Assembly: GCA_027924585.1 (NCBI GenBank)
Contig: BSBM01000904.1
Location: 17,009,501 to 17,073,500, forward strand
Source of the DNA: Larix kaempferi
Taxonomy: Eukaryota > Streptophyta > Pinopsida > Pinales > Pinaceae
DNA: 64,000 nt
Reading direction: 5' to 3'
A program made the translations under genes and the position numbers. Shown here one piece after another: positions 41,530-52,768 of the stretch (positions within the stretch are counted from its first letter, which is position 1; each line of letters opens with the position of its first letter). Below the pieces are notes generated by a model, which saw nothing but the letters and a program-made list of their open reading frames with translations, had not been told where the DNA came from and did no database searches.

Positions 41530-43070
41530 GAAAATCATTGTATGGCTTGAAAGTGAATGTAAGTAGGCAAAAATGCAGGCGGGCCGTTAGAAGGCATCAC
41601 TCTACCACGGACCACTTCATTACGCTTAGGATTATCGTGAAGGAATGTTGTAATATTAAGTCCAATCTTTTTGCCAAATTTAAGAGCAATGAGAGATGGT
41701 TGAAAGATATTAATTGTAATATTGGAGTTAAACAAGGATGTCCCCTCTCCCCTATCCTTTTTGGCATATACATTAGTAAGCTAGAAAGTTGTTTAGAAGA
41801 AGCAGGCTACGTTGGAATGATCTTAGCTGGAATAGTTGTCATCCTACGTTGGAATGATCTTAGGGCAAGGTGCCTCTCTGACCTTGATAAACAATTAAAT
41901 ATTCTCAAGGATTTTGGCTCTAACACAGGTATGTCTGTTGAGACCGACAAAACTAAAGTTATAATTATTAAGTCCAAGAAAGACACCTACGCTAATTTTC
42001 AATATGGCAATAACATCTTGGAGGAAGTGTCCTCTTACAAATATCTTGGAATCGATATCCATCACAAGCTCAATTGGAACTATAACATTGAGAAAATGAT
42101 TAACAGAGGGTCGAAAGCTTATTTTGGTCTAGAAAACAATTGTAAATCAACAAACCTTGTGATGTGGGATAAAAATAAGTTCCTTTTTGAAACTCTCGTC
42201 ACTCCCGATAACTTGTAAGGTTGTGAAGTTTGGGGTTGCAGCATCTCTCGAGAATCCTGGAGAAAGATTGAGCAAATTCAAAAGCGTTTCTCAAAAGTAA
42301 CAGCAATACGTCATGTCATATTCTCCTTATAGAAGTGGGTCTTCTCCCCATAAAAAACATTGCTATGATTAGATACTTGATGTATAAGAATAAAATAAAT
42401 AACATGGAAGACTAGAGACTCCCTAAAATTACTTTAAATTCCCGTTAAGGCCATCTACAACTCAAGAGAGGCTCGTATAAAGATGCCATGGCTTGGTTAG
42501 ATCATTGGAGGATTGAGAAAAATGTCACTTTGCAAAATATCAACAACATAAAAAATCCTATCACATCTAAGTTTAAAGAGAAAATGTGGGACAAGAAAGA
42601 TTTAGAGGTTAAAAGAAAATTAAAATACTACAAGGAGGTCATTAACTCTAATCTGGAAGATCAAAAGTATCTCTTTGGCTTAACTAGTTCGAAGAAGGAA
42701 ATTAATATAGCCAAGATAAGGACAAACTCCCATGAGCTTCATGATGAAAAAGGGCACTAGACAATTATTAAAACACTGTGGATGGAAATGATTTGCCAGC
42801 GATGTGAGACTATGAGCATTGATGATGAGTGTCACTTTCTCTTAGAGTGCCCTACGTACACCCACATTCGATCGCAATTTCATAATCTTTGCTACAATAG
42901 TAACCTCCATAATCTTCTAACATGTCAAAACTATGGCGACCTATGGACGCTTCTTTCTAAGGTTTTTGATTATAGGAATAATATTTTACAACAAATCCAA
43001 ATAATCCCTATCTCTTTTAAGGTCCGATAGACCAAGCGGGTCTCAGTGGACGTTAATCATCATCAACATA
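41530..43070 (+). pseudogene. Non-LTR reverse transcriptase of another clade, catalytic site lost
   Basis: The plus strand carries the palm and thumb of a non-LTR reverse transcriptase: NIGVKQGCPLSPILFGIYIS, LDKQLNILKDFGSNTGMSVE, TDKTKVIIIKSKK, VSSYKYLGIDIHHKLNWNY and GCEVWGCSISRESWRKIEQI. Further on are a KFKEKMW-type helix and a Cys/His cluster (CQRCETMSIDDECHFLLECP). It is unlike the plant L1-type LINEs in this window. The Y-A-D-D box expected after AGIVVIL is missing; a 20-bp duplication (41807-41826 and 41844-41863) sits in its place. Several stops occur at 42220-42480 and 42757. The 5' part is absent, so this is a truncated, dead copy. Confidence 0.75.
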
Positions 43071-43613
43071 ACATAATTATGAATCGTTATTCATCATCCC
43101 ATATTATTATGAATTATATATCGTTATTCTTCACCGACCTAAAGTTTGGTTAGAACATTATATTTATGTCAAGAAGGAAGACACTTGGAAGATAACTTTT
43201 AAGATGTATAAAGATTGTTCCAATAGTTGTGGATGGCAATGATCTATTATATATAAAAAAGAAAACGTGTTTATATGTCACCCAAAGACCAAGAAAATCC
43301 AACCTTCAGTACATTAAGTTTACATAACACTATCTCCCATACTAAATTTTAAAGCACCTCACTACTCTCAATACAATTCATTCCAAATTAATAAAATTTA
43401 TTGTTCACTATTCTTTTTTCCCAAAACTACTACATACAATCCAATGAAGAATTTTGCCAAAAGAAACATTGCTTCATTATGCAAGCTCTACTGAAGAATC
43501 ACATTTTCAATAGTTCCATACCTTTGTATGGATGATTAGTTTGTGTAGGGTTTAGTCCACATCGGAGCTGGTTTAAACCTGTGGGGTTTCAGTCTCGATC
43601 ACATCCGTCACTG
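43071..43613. other. AT-rich spacer upstream of the methyltransferase gene
   Basis: No coding signal. An (AT)n stretch occurs at about 43244-43256. Confidence 0.4.
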
Positions 43614-43638
43614 GTTCAACCTCATAGTGAGGGTTGAA
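43614..43638. repeat. Short hairpin upstream of the methyltransferase
   Basis: TTCAACCTCA, a 3-base loop, then TGAGGGTTGAA form a nearly perfect inverted repeat about 320 bp before the ATG. Function unknown. Confidence 0.5.
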
Positions 43639-43695
43639 GATGGGGGCTGCAACTTTCGTACGGGGTGATCCATCCAAATTTAAGCGGGCCCAGAT

Positions 43696-43701
43696 TATAT
43701 A
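43696..43701 (+). promoter_or_regulatory. Possible TATA box of the methyltransferase gene
   Basis: GATTATATACCC about 255 bp upstream of the ATG would give a 5' leader of roughly 225 bases. A weaker alternative is the AATAAATT at 43908-43915. Neither is proven. Confidence 0.25.
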
Positions 43702-43953
43702 CCCATCCATCCAAATTTAGGCCGGCATGGGGAACTTCCTGGATTTGAAAAAGGACGATTAGTTTTTGGAAAACATACGTATCATGCAGAGTCCTGCCGC
43801 GAGACGGAGCTCTAAATGACAGGTAGAGTCGTGAATGATATACAGCTCTCGTGGGAATAATGTGCGCTGTCCTTAAAAGAGAGGTGTGGTGTGGTGTGCC
43901 GTGCCGTGAATAAATTTGAGAATTGGCTTCTTCTCTTCTGGTTTCCCGAAAGA

Positions 43954-44819
43954 ATGGCAACAGAAGGAGCGTATGTGTTCGGCAGCGTGGCCAGAGATTA
44001 TGTGAATGCCAGACCTCGTTATCCGCCTCAGCTTTTCTCGTTGCTCGCCTCTCTCACGCCCAAACACCAACTTGCCTGGGACGTCGGCACAGGGAATGGT
44101 CAAGCTGCCCTTCAGGTGAGTCTGTGCATAACAAAACCCGGTTGAGAGGGATCTCGTCTCGGCTATTCAATATTTATAACTTTGCTTTTGTGTTGCAGAT
44201 TAGCGAATACTACGAGCGGGTGATAGCCACTGATATAAGCGAGCAGCAGTTGCAGCACGCGGAGACGCGGCCCAACATACGCTACGCCCTCACGCCGCCC
44301 GTCTTAACGGACGACGCACTGAACTCGATCGTCGGGCCGGAAGGGTCGGTGGATCTGGTGACTGTGGCCGCTGCTGTGCACTGGTTCGGTCTGAACACAT
44401 TTTACGCGCAGGTAAAGCGCGTTCTGAGGAAGCCCGGGGGAGTGATTGCAGTGTGGGTGTACACGAAGCCGTCCGTCAGTCCGGCGGTGGACGAAGTGTT
44501 GGGGCGGTTCTTTGAGCGTGTTCTGCCCTTATTCGAGCCGTGCGGGAGATTGGTGTTCGAAGAGTACAGGACTCTGCCCTTTCCCTTCCCCTCTCATCCC
44601 GCCGCGGGAGGAGAGGCGGTCATTGAATTGGAGATTGAAGAGATGAGGACCCTGGAGGAGTACCTGGGTTTCTTCAGAACATGGTCGGCTGTACTGGTGT
44701 ATAAGGAGGATCTGCTAAGCGACGACTTCGTTCGGCAGTTCGAGGAGGCGTGGGGAGGCCCTCCTCATCTAGCCCGGACTGTCAAAATTCCGCTTTTCTT
44801 AAAGGTAGGCATGGTTTGA
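43954..44819 (+). CDS. SAM-dependent methyltransferase (class I, Methyltransf_11 type), two exons
   Basis: Exon 1 is 43954-44115 and exon 2 is 44199-44819, joined across an 83-bp GT-AG intron in phase 0. The product is 260 residues, the usual length for this plant family. Exon 1 starts [19 protein letters not shown] and ends in the SAM-binding motif [15 protein letters not shown]. Exon 2 continues [18 protein letters not shown] (acidic residue of motif post-I), [13 protein letters not shown] (motif II), [14 protein letters not shown] (motif III), and ends PLFLKVGMV. It resembles the plant methyltransferases annotated as DDB_G0268948-like or embryo-abundant-protein-like; the substrate is unknown. 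No disruption is seen. It is clearly more G+C-rich than its surroundings and is the only convincing host gene here. Confidence 0.9.
44116..44198 (+). other. Intron of the methyltransferase gene (83 bp)
   Basis: Donor CAG/GTGAGT, T-rich tract and acceptor TTGTGTTGCAG/ATT. Removing it joins QAALQ to ISEYY, as the protein family requires. Retention would add a stop after KPG. Confidence 0.9.
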
Positions 44820-44843
44820 GAGGTCACATGTTCAAAACAGGCA

Positions 44844-44894
44844 GGGTAGGGTTGCTCATTGGCTCTCGTTGGGGGTAGGGTTGCTCATTGGCTC
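44844..44894. repeat. 22-bp direct repeat behind the methyltransferase
   Basis: GGGTAGGGTTGCTCATTGGC followed by TC occurs at 44844-44865 and 44873-44894, 25 bp after the stop codon. Confidence 0.75.
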
Positions 44895-45118
44895 GTTGTG
44901 GTAAGGGGCTCGAAGGATAGGTGACCCCTGGGATAGAGGCTCTCCTATGGGATAAAGGGTCTCGTCCCTGCTGAGTCACAAATTTTTCTGGTATATCTGG
45001 CTTGCCTACTGACTTGCCCACTGTTGGATATACCTTTGAAAGGTTGCTGTTCCATGATTAAAAATAAAAATAGACATAATTTGAATTTTTTTTTCAAAAT
45101 CTTAAGCTCCCGGGGCAT
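44895..45118. other. 3' flank of the methyltransferase, no gene seen
   Basis: Contains a run of T near 45090. No clear polyadenylation signal can be picked. Confidence 0.35.
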
Positions 45119-45520
45119 CAAGTAGGTGTCCTTAGGTTCAACCATGGGTGTGTCTACAATCCCTCAGTTGGCCATGATTTGAACTTATGGCTGTGTTGGT
45201 TTCTATTCGTTGTCAACCAAAAAAAGAAAAATAAAAAATCAAAGGTGTTAGCCAAATTTTGTGAAATCTCAATCACAATTATCGAAATGATAATTTTTCA
45301 TAATTTATTTATTATTAATCAAGTAGGTGTCCTTAGGTTCAACCATGGGTGTGTCTACAATCCCTCAGTTGGCCATGATTTGAACTTATGGCTGTGTTGG
45401 TTTCTATTCGTTGTCAACCAAAAAAAGAAAAATAAAAAATCAAAGGTGTTAGCCAAATTTTGTGAAATCTCAATCACAATTATCGAAATGATAATTTTTC
45501 ATAATTTATTTATTATTAAT
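45119..45520. repeat. Perfect tandem duplication, 2 x 201 bp
   Basis: 45119-45319 and 45320-45520 are identical by eye over the full 201 bp, including A/T runs. The open stretch 45179-45535 arises only because the unit has no stop in one frame; it is not a gene. Confidence 0.93.
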
Positions 45521-45960
45521 GGATTATTTTATTAGTAAGGCTTTTTGAATAAGAGTGATGACCAAGTAATGGCTCCCTTCATTCCAATTTCACAATTTAA
45601 TTATAATAAATATTATAATCTTTTTAAGATAAAAATGAAATAGTGCATTTCTCATTAATTTTATTATAAATTTAATTTTACATATTTATGTTATTTTACT
45701 AATATTTTCAAATAACTATTCAATGATAGTAGAGTTTTATTTTCACTAACATCTTAATTATTATTTGAAAAAATTGTACTTTAAAACTAGAAAACAAGGT
45801 TCCATATACAATTCAAAACATAAACTAAATATCATCATAGGACCCTAGAGCCCAATTCAAAATATTAAAACTAAGCATCATAATTAGAGATATTGACTAT
45901 CAAAACCTTTATTTCTTGCGCATGGTTGCTTATCTAGGGCTGCTTCTTCCGCAGTTTGAA
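45521..45960. other. AT-rich spacer
   Basis: No feature seen. Confidence 0.45.
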
Positions 45961-45967
45961 AATCTTC

Positions 45968-46950
45968 CTAGTGGTCATTTGAGCAAGCAAATTGATCCTG
46001 GAAATGAATTCTCTGATTGCCTCCAAGATACGGTTTAGACTGCCATTGATCTTGAGGATCTGGTCCCAGTTCCATTAGGCTAGGGATTTCGCCTGTTTGG
46101 TTGTATTCGAGCACCCTCGGTGAGTGACCATAATCACCCCACCCACCAAGGCCTTCACCTGTCAATACATTAGAATGATTTTTGCATTTCAGGTCTCTCT
46201 GGTGCGAGTCGAGCCCACGTCCTCCACCCATGCCGCTCATTCTTCTTGCTCCTGCAAGGAATCCAACATCATTCCTCCTTTCTCAATATCCACCTCCATA
46301 TGGTCCAATATCTTCTTAATCCTTGCATCCACCACCTGGTGGTACATTTATTTAGCTTCGACCACCTCCTTATGAACCCTCGACATGTGGTCACCTCTAG
46401 CGTTATGGGTCTGCACCTTCCCTTTCCTTAGCCTTTCCATCTCGATCTCCACTCTTTGCCCATCACCACCAGTGTCCCAGACTCCCTGCTTTCTCAGCTA
46501 ATTAACCACTTCACTCTCCTTCTGCCCCTAACTCCCAAAATTGCTCGTGGTCCATAATTTCCCTTCAACAGTCCATTCCTTCCTCATACTACCGCTAAAT
46601 GCTCTCTTTGCATAATCATCCCAGCATATCCACACTAAACCATAATTCCACATGATCCCTTTCTCTGCTGCATCAAAATCCCTCGTTGCCATCCTCGTTG
46701 TCTCGACCTTCATTCACCTACTCTTGCTTTAATAGATCCGGCCCTTGCCAAGCTTGTCCCATGAACGACGTTCGGCCTTGTACTCCTCTCGCACCTGCCC
46801 CTTGTTGCACATGGATTCACCACATTCTATCATCTCTTCTTCAATGCATATCAAATATCAATTGACGACTTGTGCGGATAGATGCCCCCCCCGAGCAACC
46901 GCCACTAAGCCCCATTCCTTCCACCCACATCCAAGAAAATTTAAAATATA
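45968..46950 (-). pseudogene. Decayed ORF with coiled-coil segment, unrecognised
   Basis: Reading through single stops, the minus strand gives a continuous protein-like sequence. It includes MATRDFDAAEKGIMWNYGLV, WICWDDYAKRAFSGSMRKEW, a coiled-coil-like part (VEIEMERLRKGKVQ, RIKKILDHMEVDIEKGGMML) and a hydrophilic tail (ILEAIREFISRINLLAQMTT). Several stops are single-base changes from sense codons. I do not recognise the family. It could be a Gag-like protein or an old host gene; the lysine/glutamate-rich region at 58.9-59.7 kb has a similar flavour but no clear identity. Confidence 0.35.
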
Positions 46951-47059
46951 GATTATCAAGATTCTTATGAAGTATCAATTTTATTGGAATTAAAAGGGTT
47001 AGAGTCCTTCAAAAGAGGGAATTTGTGGAGTGGGGATGATCTTATTTATCAAGAAGACT

Positions 47060-47420
47060 CATCAGATAAACTCAAGGATGGCGGTGGGCAGAGGTAGTAA
47101 TACCTGGGCATAATTTTTAGCCTTATGGGGACTCCTATGGTTTGCTAGAAGGAGAGGTGTATATAGAATCAAAGTATTTGGCGATTCAAAAGTTTCTATT
47201 GATTGGGAAAATGGTATGTTCCAGATGCACATTATAAAGATGGAGCACTTGCTGAAGAGGATCAGGAACCTAATGAAAGAATTCTCTATGATTTCATGTG
47301 AACATATCTACAAGGAATTAAACTGCTAAGCATACACTCTCTCTATGTTGGCTATCGATCCACTAGATGGACATATTATTTTTGAAGAATACATTATAGA
47401 TCGGATGGTAGATTCATGCA
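47060..47420 (+). pseudogene. LINE RNase H fragment
   Basis: Plus strand GRGSNTWA*FLALWGLLWFA (Glu region with a stop), IKVFGDSKVSIDWENGMFQM (catalytic Asp in GDS), CEHIYKELNC and a degenerate terminal motif. It resembles the RNase H of the LINE at 49.7-52.8 kb (GDSKIIIDWENG). 5'-truncated and dead. Confidence 0.7.
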
Positions 47421-48024
47421 GCTACTAATATATCTTATGAGTTGTATTGACAGCTATGTTGTTCAGTCTTCTAGTAGCAGTTTGTTTAGTCACTCCTATT
47501 AGTAGTTAACTTTTAGTTGATGTGTTCTTTGTTTTGAGACTCAGTACTGTCGGATATGTTTTTTGGTGGCCTTCTATTAGTAGTATGGAGTGGACTCTTA
47601 GGTTGTCATTTTACCTATAAAACTTATTTTAGACTGAATCTCTATAACTTTGATTTTTCATCAAATAACAAGTTACTTTTTTTTTTCTTTGAACAAAAAA
47701 GAGTCCCGAGGTCTTTTCATTTGCTTTAGTGGGACATCACATATAACTACCACTTTCAAGGGAGAAGATCCTCTTTTTATTTTTCCTTTAAAAAGGAGGA
47801 TATGATTCCTCATTTTGTACTTTTGGACATATTGTTATTTTGCTATGACATTATGGTTTGTTGATTCTTGACATTCTTATTAGTTTTGGGTATAGTCCAT
47901 ATGATGGTTATCTTTTTGGTTTTGTTTTTTTTCTTTATTCCTTTTGAGTAAATATATGTTTGGGAGAAGAATCTTGGAAATGTTGTTGACATATTTAATA
48001 TCAAAATCTTAATACACATATTAA
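47421..48024. other. AT-rich region after the RNase H fragment
   Basis: Possibly LINE 3' untranslated sequence at first. No gene seen. Confidence 0.35.
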
Positions 48025-48328
48025 AATATAAATAAACTTACAATTTGTAAGTATTAAGTATTGATCCAAAGATATTCAAGATATCAAATTCCAAAAATAT
48101 AGGGACAAATGTAAGAGATGGATCCAATCATACATTTTGGTAACAAACATACTAATAGGTTATAAATTTCATACTCATATATAAATAAACTTAAATTTTT
48201 AAATATTAAGTATTGATCCAAAAATATTATATCAAATTCCAAAATTATAGGGCAAATGTAAGAGATGGACCCAATCATGCATTTTGGTAACAAACATACT
48301 AATAGGTTAGAAATTTCATACCCATGAA
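48025..48328. repeat. Imperfect tandem duplication, period 152 bp
   Basis: TATTAAGTATTGATCCAAA starts at 48052 and again at 48204. Both units end in ACAAACATACTAATAGGTTA. Several substitutions and short indels separate the copies, so it is older than the 201-bp duplication. Confidence 0.85.
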
Positions 48329-49400
48329 GTAACAAAAAAAAAACTGTTGTTCATCCTCTTCAAAGACTTTATGTCAATAAACAAGATTGAAGAGTGAACA
48401 ATGAAACATTTAGAACATATATACTTCATCGTGCTTTTTCTCGGTTGAATAAATCCAACGTTATCAATGTTTTTTAAGATTCAAGATCGTGTGAATAAAA
48501 AGTAATTAGCTCACGAAGAAAGTATGTATCTCACAAAGTGATTTTTAAATATTGGTAAACATTATAATTTAATTAACAATTACTTTCACATGAATATGAA
48601 TGATTATATTTATAAGTAACCATTGCATTTATCAATATGGTGTAATTTTCATATATCATTTATTTAAATTCAAATCTTATTTTATAAATCTTATTTTATA
48701 ACCTGTCCTGCAATTTTAATATACCATTTAGGAGTTCTTTAAAATTTTGATGATTTGGATTAGACGACTGTTTTTAGCCGGAATTCAGTGTTTTTTTATT
48801 TTGCAAAATCGAAATTTACATGTTTTATTGGGATTTTTGATGGTAGGAATTGATTGAGCACCCTAAAAACCATGGACACCAAAAATTTTAGAATTTGAAT
48901 GATGTAACTTGGATTTTGAAAAATTACGGCTAGATTCTTTCAAAATCATACCTGAAAAACTCATATATTCGGACTCAAATTATAGAATTTCTAGACTAAA
49001 CATATCATTTATTTAGATTCAAATCCTATTTTAAACATGTTGTGCAGTTTTAATTTACTATTTATTTATTTTCAAATCCTATTTGATAACATATTGTTAA
49101 TAAATTATATATTATTTATTTATGAATTATTATTTTAATATAATTTTTTTCTTAAACATATTAATTAAAAATATATAAATATATTAAAATATTTATTAAA
49201 TTATATTAAAATTTAAATTTAATAAAAAGTTATAAGATAAACAAACTAAATAACAAAAATTAATTGGAAGTGGAAATTAAGGACTATTACAAAGTTTAAG
49301 GAATGAGGGAAACTAATATGAAATTGTAATTATATGTAGACTTGAACTAATTATAATACTTCAACATTATAGTTTTTCAATAGAAAAAAAAAACATGTAA
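48329..49400. other. AT-rich region with a diverged dispersed repeat
   Basis: 48862-48960 is similar to 27603-27700 (CACC..AAAAACC..GG..CACC.AAAATTT, then GATTTT.AAAAA). No gene seen. Confidence 0.4.
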
Positions 49401-49675
49401 TTTGTTATTCAAAAATGGAATCAAAGTTACATAAAAACCGGTTCTTCTTTTGCCACAATACTTTCACAATCCAAAATAGACCTCCAAACATTCTATACTT
49501 CCATAGTCCAAAATAGACCTTCCATATAAAAAAAAGTCCCTATCCAAGAAACCATAATAGACATAATTGCCGACTATTCCACTTACAAGATAACTAATAA
49601 ACTAATAAAAAACTGTCCTAACAGTCTGAGATAAAAAAAAATATATGACCAAACCTCTAGGTCCATTAGAAAAAA

Positions 49676-52600
49676 TTATAAGATCCTGTATTGATCAGAT
49701 CCATGCAGACATTCTGAAAATTGTAAAAGACCGAGCATTTCTCCAATAGCTCCTTTTGATAAAGAATCAACCTCCTGGTTGAAAATTCTATAAATATGAT
49801 TGAAGGAGACGATATCAAAATGTTGAATGAGTAATTTCACTCTCCTCATCCCGCTAGTCAAAACCAAAGACCGCAAAGAGTTCAAACCATTCTCCCAATC
49901 TATGATTATTTTGGAGTCACCTAACACATATAACTCTAAGATGCCACACTTCTTCGCGAACTAGAGCAACCCCCATAATGAAAGAAGTTCTTCCATGGTA
50001 TTAGTTCCCTTACCAATTCCCATACTTAGCTTAATAAAATGATTTCTTCTCATATGTAAAACCATACCTGCTCCACACCAGCCATCATTATGTGATCCAT
50101 CAAAAAATCCACAAGGAGAATAAATAATAAGGGTCTAATGTAAACCTTGGAAGGTTTCAAAGTCTCAACTTTTTTCCCTTCCCTCAAATCAACATATATC
50201 TTAGAAATTGTATGATACAAAGACGACTTAATATCTTGGAATATGCAACCATTATGAACCTTCCAAATTTCCCAAATAGTAAAGAATGGAAGGTTCTTTA
50301 AAGAATTCCTTTGATTGAACCATCTAAACATACTATCCTCGAGACTAATCACCCCCCATGGAAAAGAAACCGATAACAGACTGCCCAACTCCATCCAAAC
50401 TGAATTGAAGAAATTACATGGACAAAAAATATGTGAAACAGTTTCAATGTCTTTCCAACATAAATAACAAAGACCGGGACCATTGAATCCACGAGCTTGT
50501 AAATTGTCCCAAGATACAATTTTGTTATTAAGAGACAACCAGTTGAAACATTTGATTTTCAAGGGAATATGCCTTTTCCACAACCACTTTACCCACCACT
50601 TCGGAGAATCTTTAAGCCTATCTTCCACTTCAACATTATAAGCCAACTTTGGTGTAACTTCTCCATTTTTTTTTTCATGTCCCACACAATACTGTCACCC
50701 TGATCTGTAAGCAAAATACCAACACGAGAAAGAGAAGAAATATAACTATTCCACTCATCGACCACATATGATGGGAGCTTTAAATTGTCCACAAAAAGCC
50801 AATACCCATCACTTGGACACTGATTATTTTTAACCTGAGATAAAACCTCAATATTCCTCTTATGAAGTTCAGAGATAAGAAAATATGAGAGCATATAATT
50901 CTCTGTAATACTTCAAATCATATCAATACCCACGAAAATATGAATACCTCTTCCAACCTTCCAACTAAAATGGTTACTCAACATCGGAAATATCTTCAAA
51001 AAAATTCTCCAAATGATAGACGCCCTATGATTAATAGAGACAGGTTCATGGATCCATTGAAATAAAGAAAATGATTTGATATATTTCGAATAAATTACCT
51101 TATTCCACAAACTAGCTTGGAAAATGGCTCTCCACATGCTTTTAGCACATAGTGCTTTGTTGAACCAAGACAAATTTATTAGCCCCCATCCTCCCAAATG
51201 CTTTGACAATGCAATACTATTCCAAGATGCTAAATGAAACTTTGATTTCTCCAAACTACCAGCCCACAAAAATTGAAAAATTCCTCTTCTAATATGCAAT
51301 TTAACTGAGACTGGAACTGAGATCAATGAAAACCAATAAATTGGAATGCTTTGCAGCACTGTGTTGGCCAAGACCAATCTACCACCAAAAGAAATCCATT
51401 TGAACAACCATCAATTTATCCTCTTCTCCACTTTTTTTATTAGCCAATTCCAGTCTGCTATCACATAAGAGTTTGTCTTGAGAAAATAACCAAGGTACCT
51501 GAACCCCTCATTGATAGAGGACATCTTAAAAGGAAATATTGTAGCAATCTGATTACGAATAGCTTCATCTTCATAGTTATAAGAAAAATGAGATTTCAGA
51601 TCCTTAATAATCATCCCCGAAGCAGAACAAAAGGTGGTAAAGATATCTTTATAATGCTTCCATTCATCCTTTGACCCCTTCCCAAATATCAGATATCATC
51701 AACAAACAATAAATGAGTAACATAAAGAGAAGGAGAGAATCTTGTTCCTTTTATCCTTTTATCCTTTTTTCCCTCATCAATCTTCCTACTTAGCCCTTCA
51801 ATCACCGGGATAAATAAAAGAGGGGATAGCGGAAAGCCTTGCCTAAGCCCTCTGCTGCTAGTAAATAAAGAAGAAGGAGAGCCATTTACTAATATAGAAA
51901 AGCTAGTTGAAGAAATACAACCCATGATCTACCAAGTAACTTCATAAGGAAGACCGATTTGCAATAAGATAAAACGAAAAAAAGACCAGTCCACAAGGCC
52001 ATATGCTTTTACCAAATCTACCTTCAAAATGAAAGCTTGCATCTTCTTTTGTTTTACTGAATGAAGACACTCTTGTGCTATGCCTACTGCATCCAATATC
52101 TTTCTGTTGGGAAAAAAAGAAAACCCTTCTTCCAAAATGCACCTGCCGAGAGATGGTCTTATTCTATTTGCAATAATTTTGGTAATAATTTTATAGATAA
52201 GGTTGAAAAGTGAAATAGGCCTATAATCGTTAAAATATTTTGGCTTGTCCCTCTTGGGCATAAGGACCAAATAAGTAGGATTCATACCAATAGGCACCTG
52301 TCCCAATATTTTGGATTAATTTACCACCATAGTCAGCTCTTGACCAAAAAGTTCAAAGAAATGAATAAAAAACTCCACGGGCCAACCATCAGGCCCGACA
52401 CTCTTTGCTTTTGCAAATTGGGACAAAACACCTTTAACATCTGCCATCTACACTTCTGCACCGATCTTCTGTCCTTCTTCCTCACTAATGAATCTAGGAA
52501 AATTCTTTAGTAAATTAAGTTGTCGTTCCAGATTTGAAGTCCCTTCTCCACTATAAATATGATTAAAATATCTCACAACTTCTTGTTTAAGAATCTTCTG

Positions 52601-52768
52601 CTCATTTATAATATCTCCATTTTCATTCTTGAACATCTTCTTTAGTTCTATGCTATTAAGATGTGGAGCTATATTATGAGTAGATTGATAATGTGACACT
52701 GTCAAATCTAGATTGATGTTGTGACAGGTTTGGTATGTAGTCTTTGCTGAAAGGATTAATAGAATCAT
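49676..52768 (-). pseudogene. LINE ORF2 (RT, zf-RVT, RNase H), lacking the endonuclease
   Basis: On the minus strand from 52768: linker (KILKQEVVRYFNHIYSGEG, AKSVGPDGWPVEFF); RT with NDYRPISLFNLIYKIITKII, LKVDLVKAYGLVDW, SRGLRQGFPLSPLLF and the catalytic LLFVDDI; thumb region (GFRYLGYFLKTNSY, WISFGGRLVLANTVLQSIPI); zf-RVT (ARGFNGPGLCYLCWKDIETV, SHIFCPC); and RNase H (FFDGSHNDGW, GTNTMEELLSLW, VLGDSKIIIDWENG, HIYRIFNQEVDSLSK). Stops and frame shifts occur at least at 52443, 52308, 51926, 51690, 50910 and 49940. Endonuclease and ORF1 are missing, so the copy is 5'-truncated. It belongs with the fragment at 47.1 kb. Confidence 0.85.

Noticed and set aside
45179-45535. 118-residue open frame
   Set aside because: Created by the 201-bp duplication; the peptide simply repeats itself and has no family features.
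48084-48335. Minus-strand open frame with an internal repeat
   Set aside because: Produced by the 152-bp duplication in AT-rich DNA, not a real gene.
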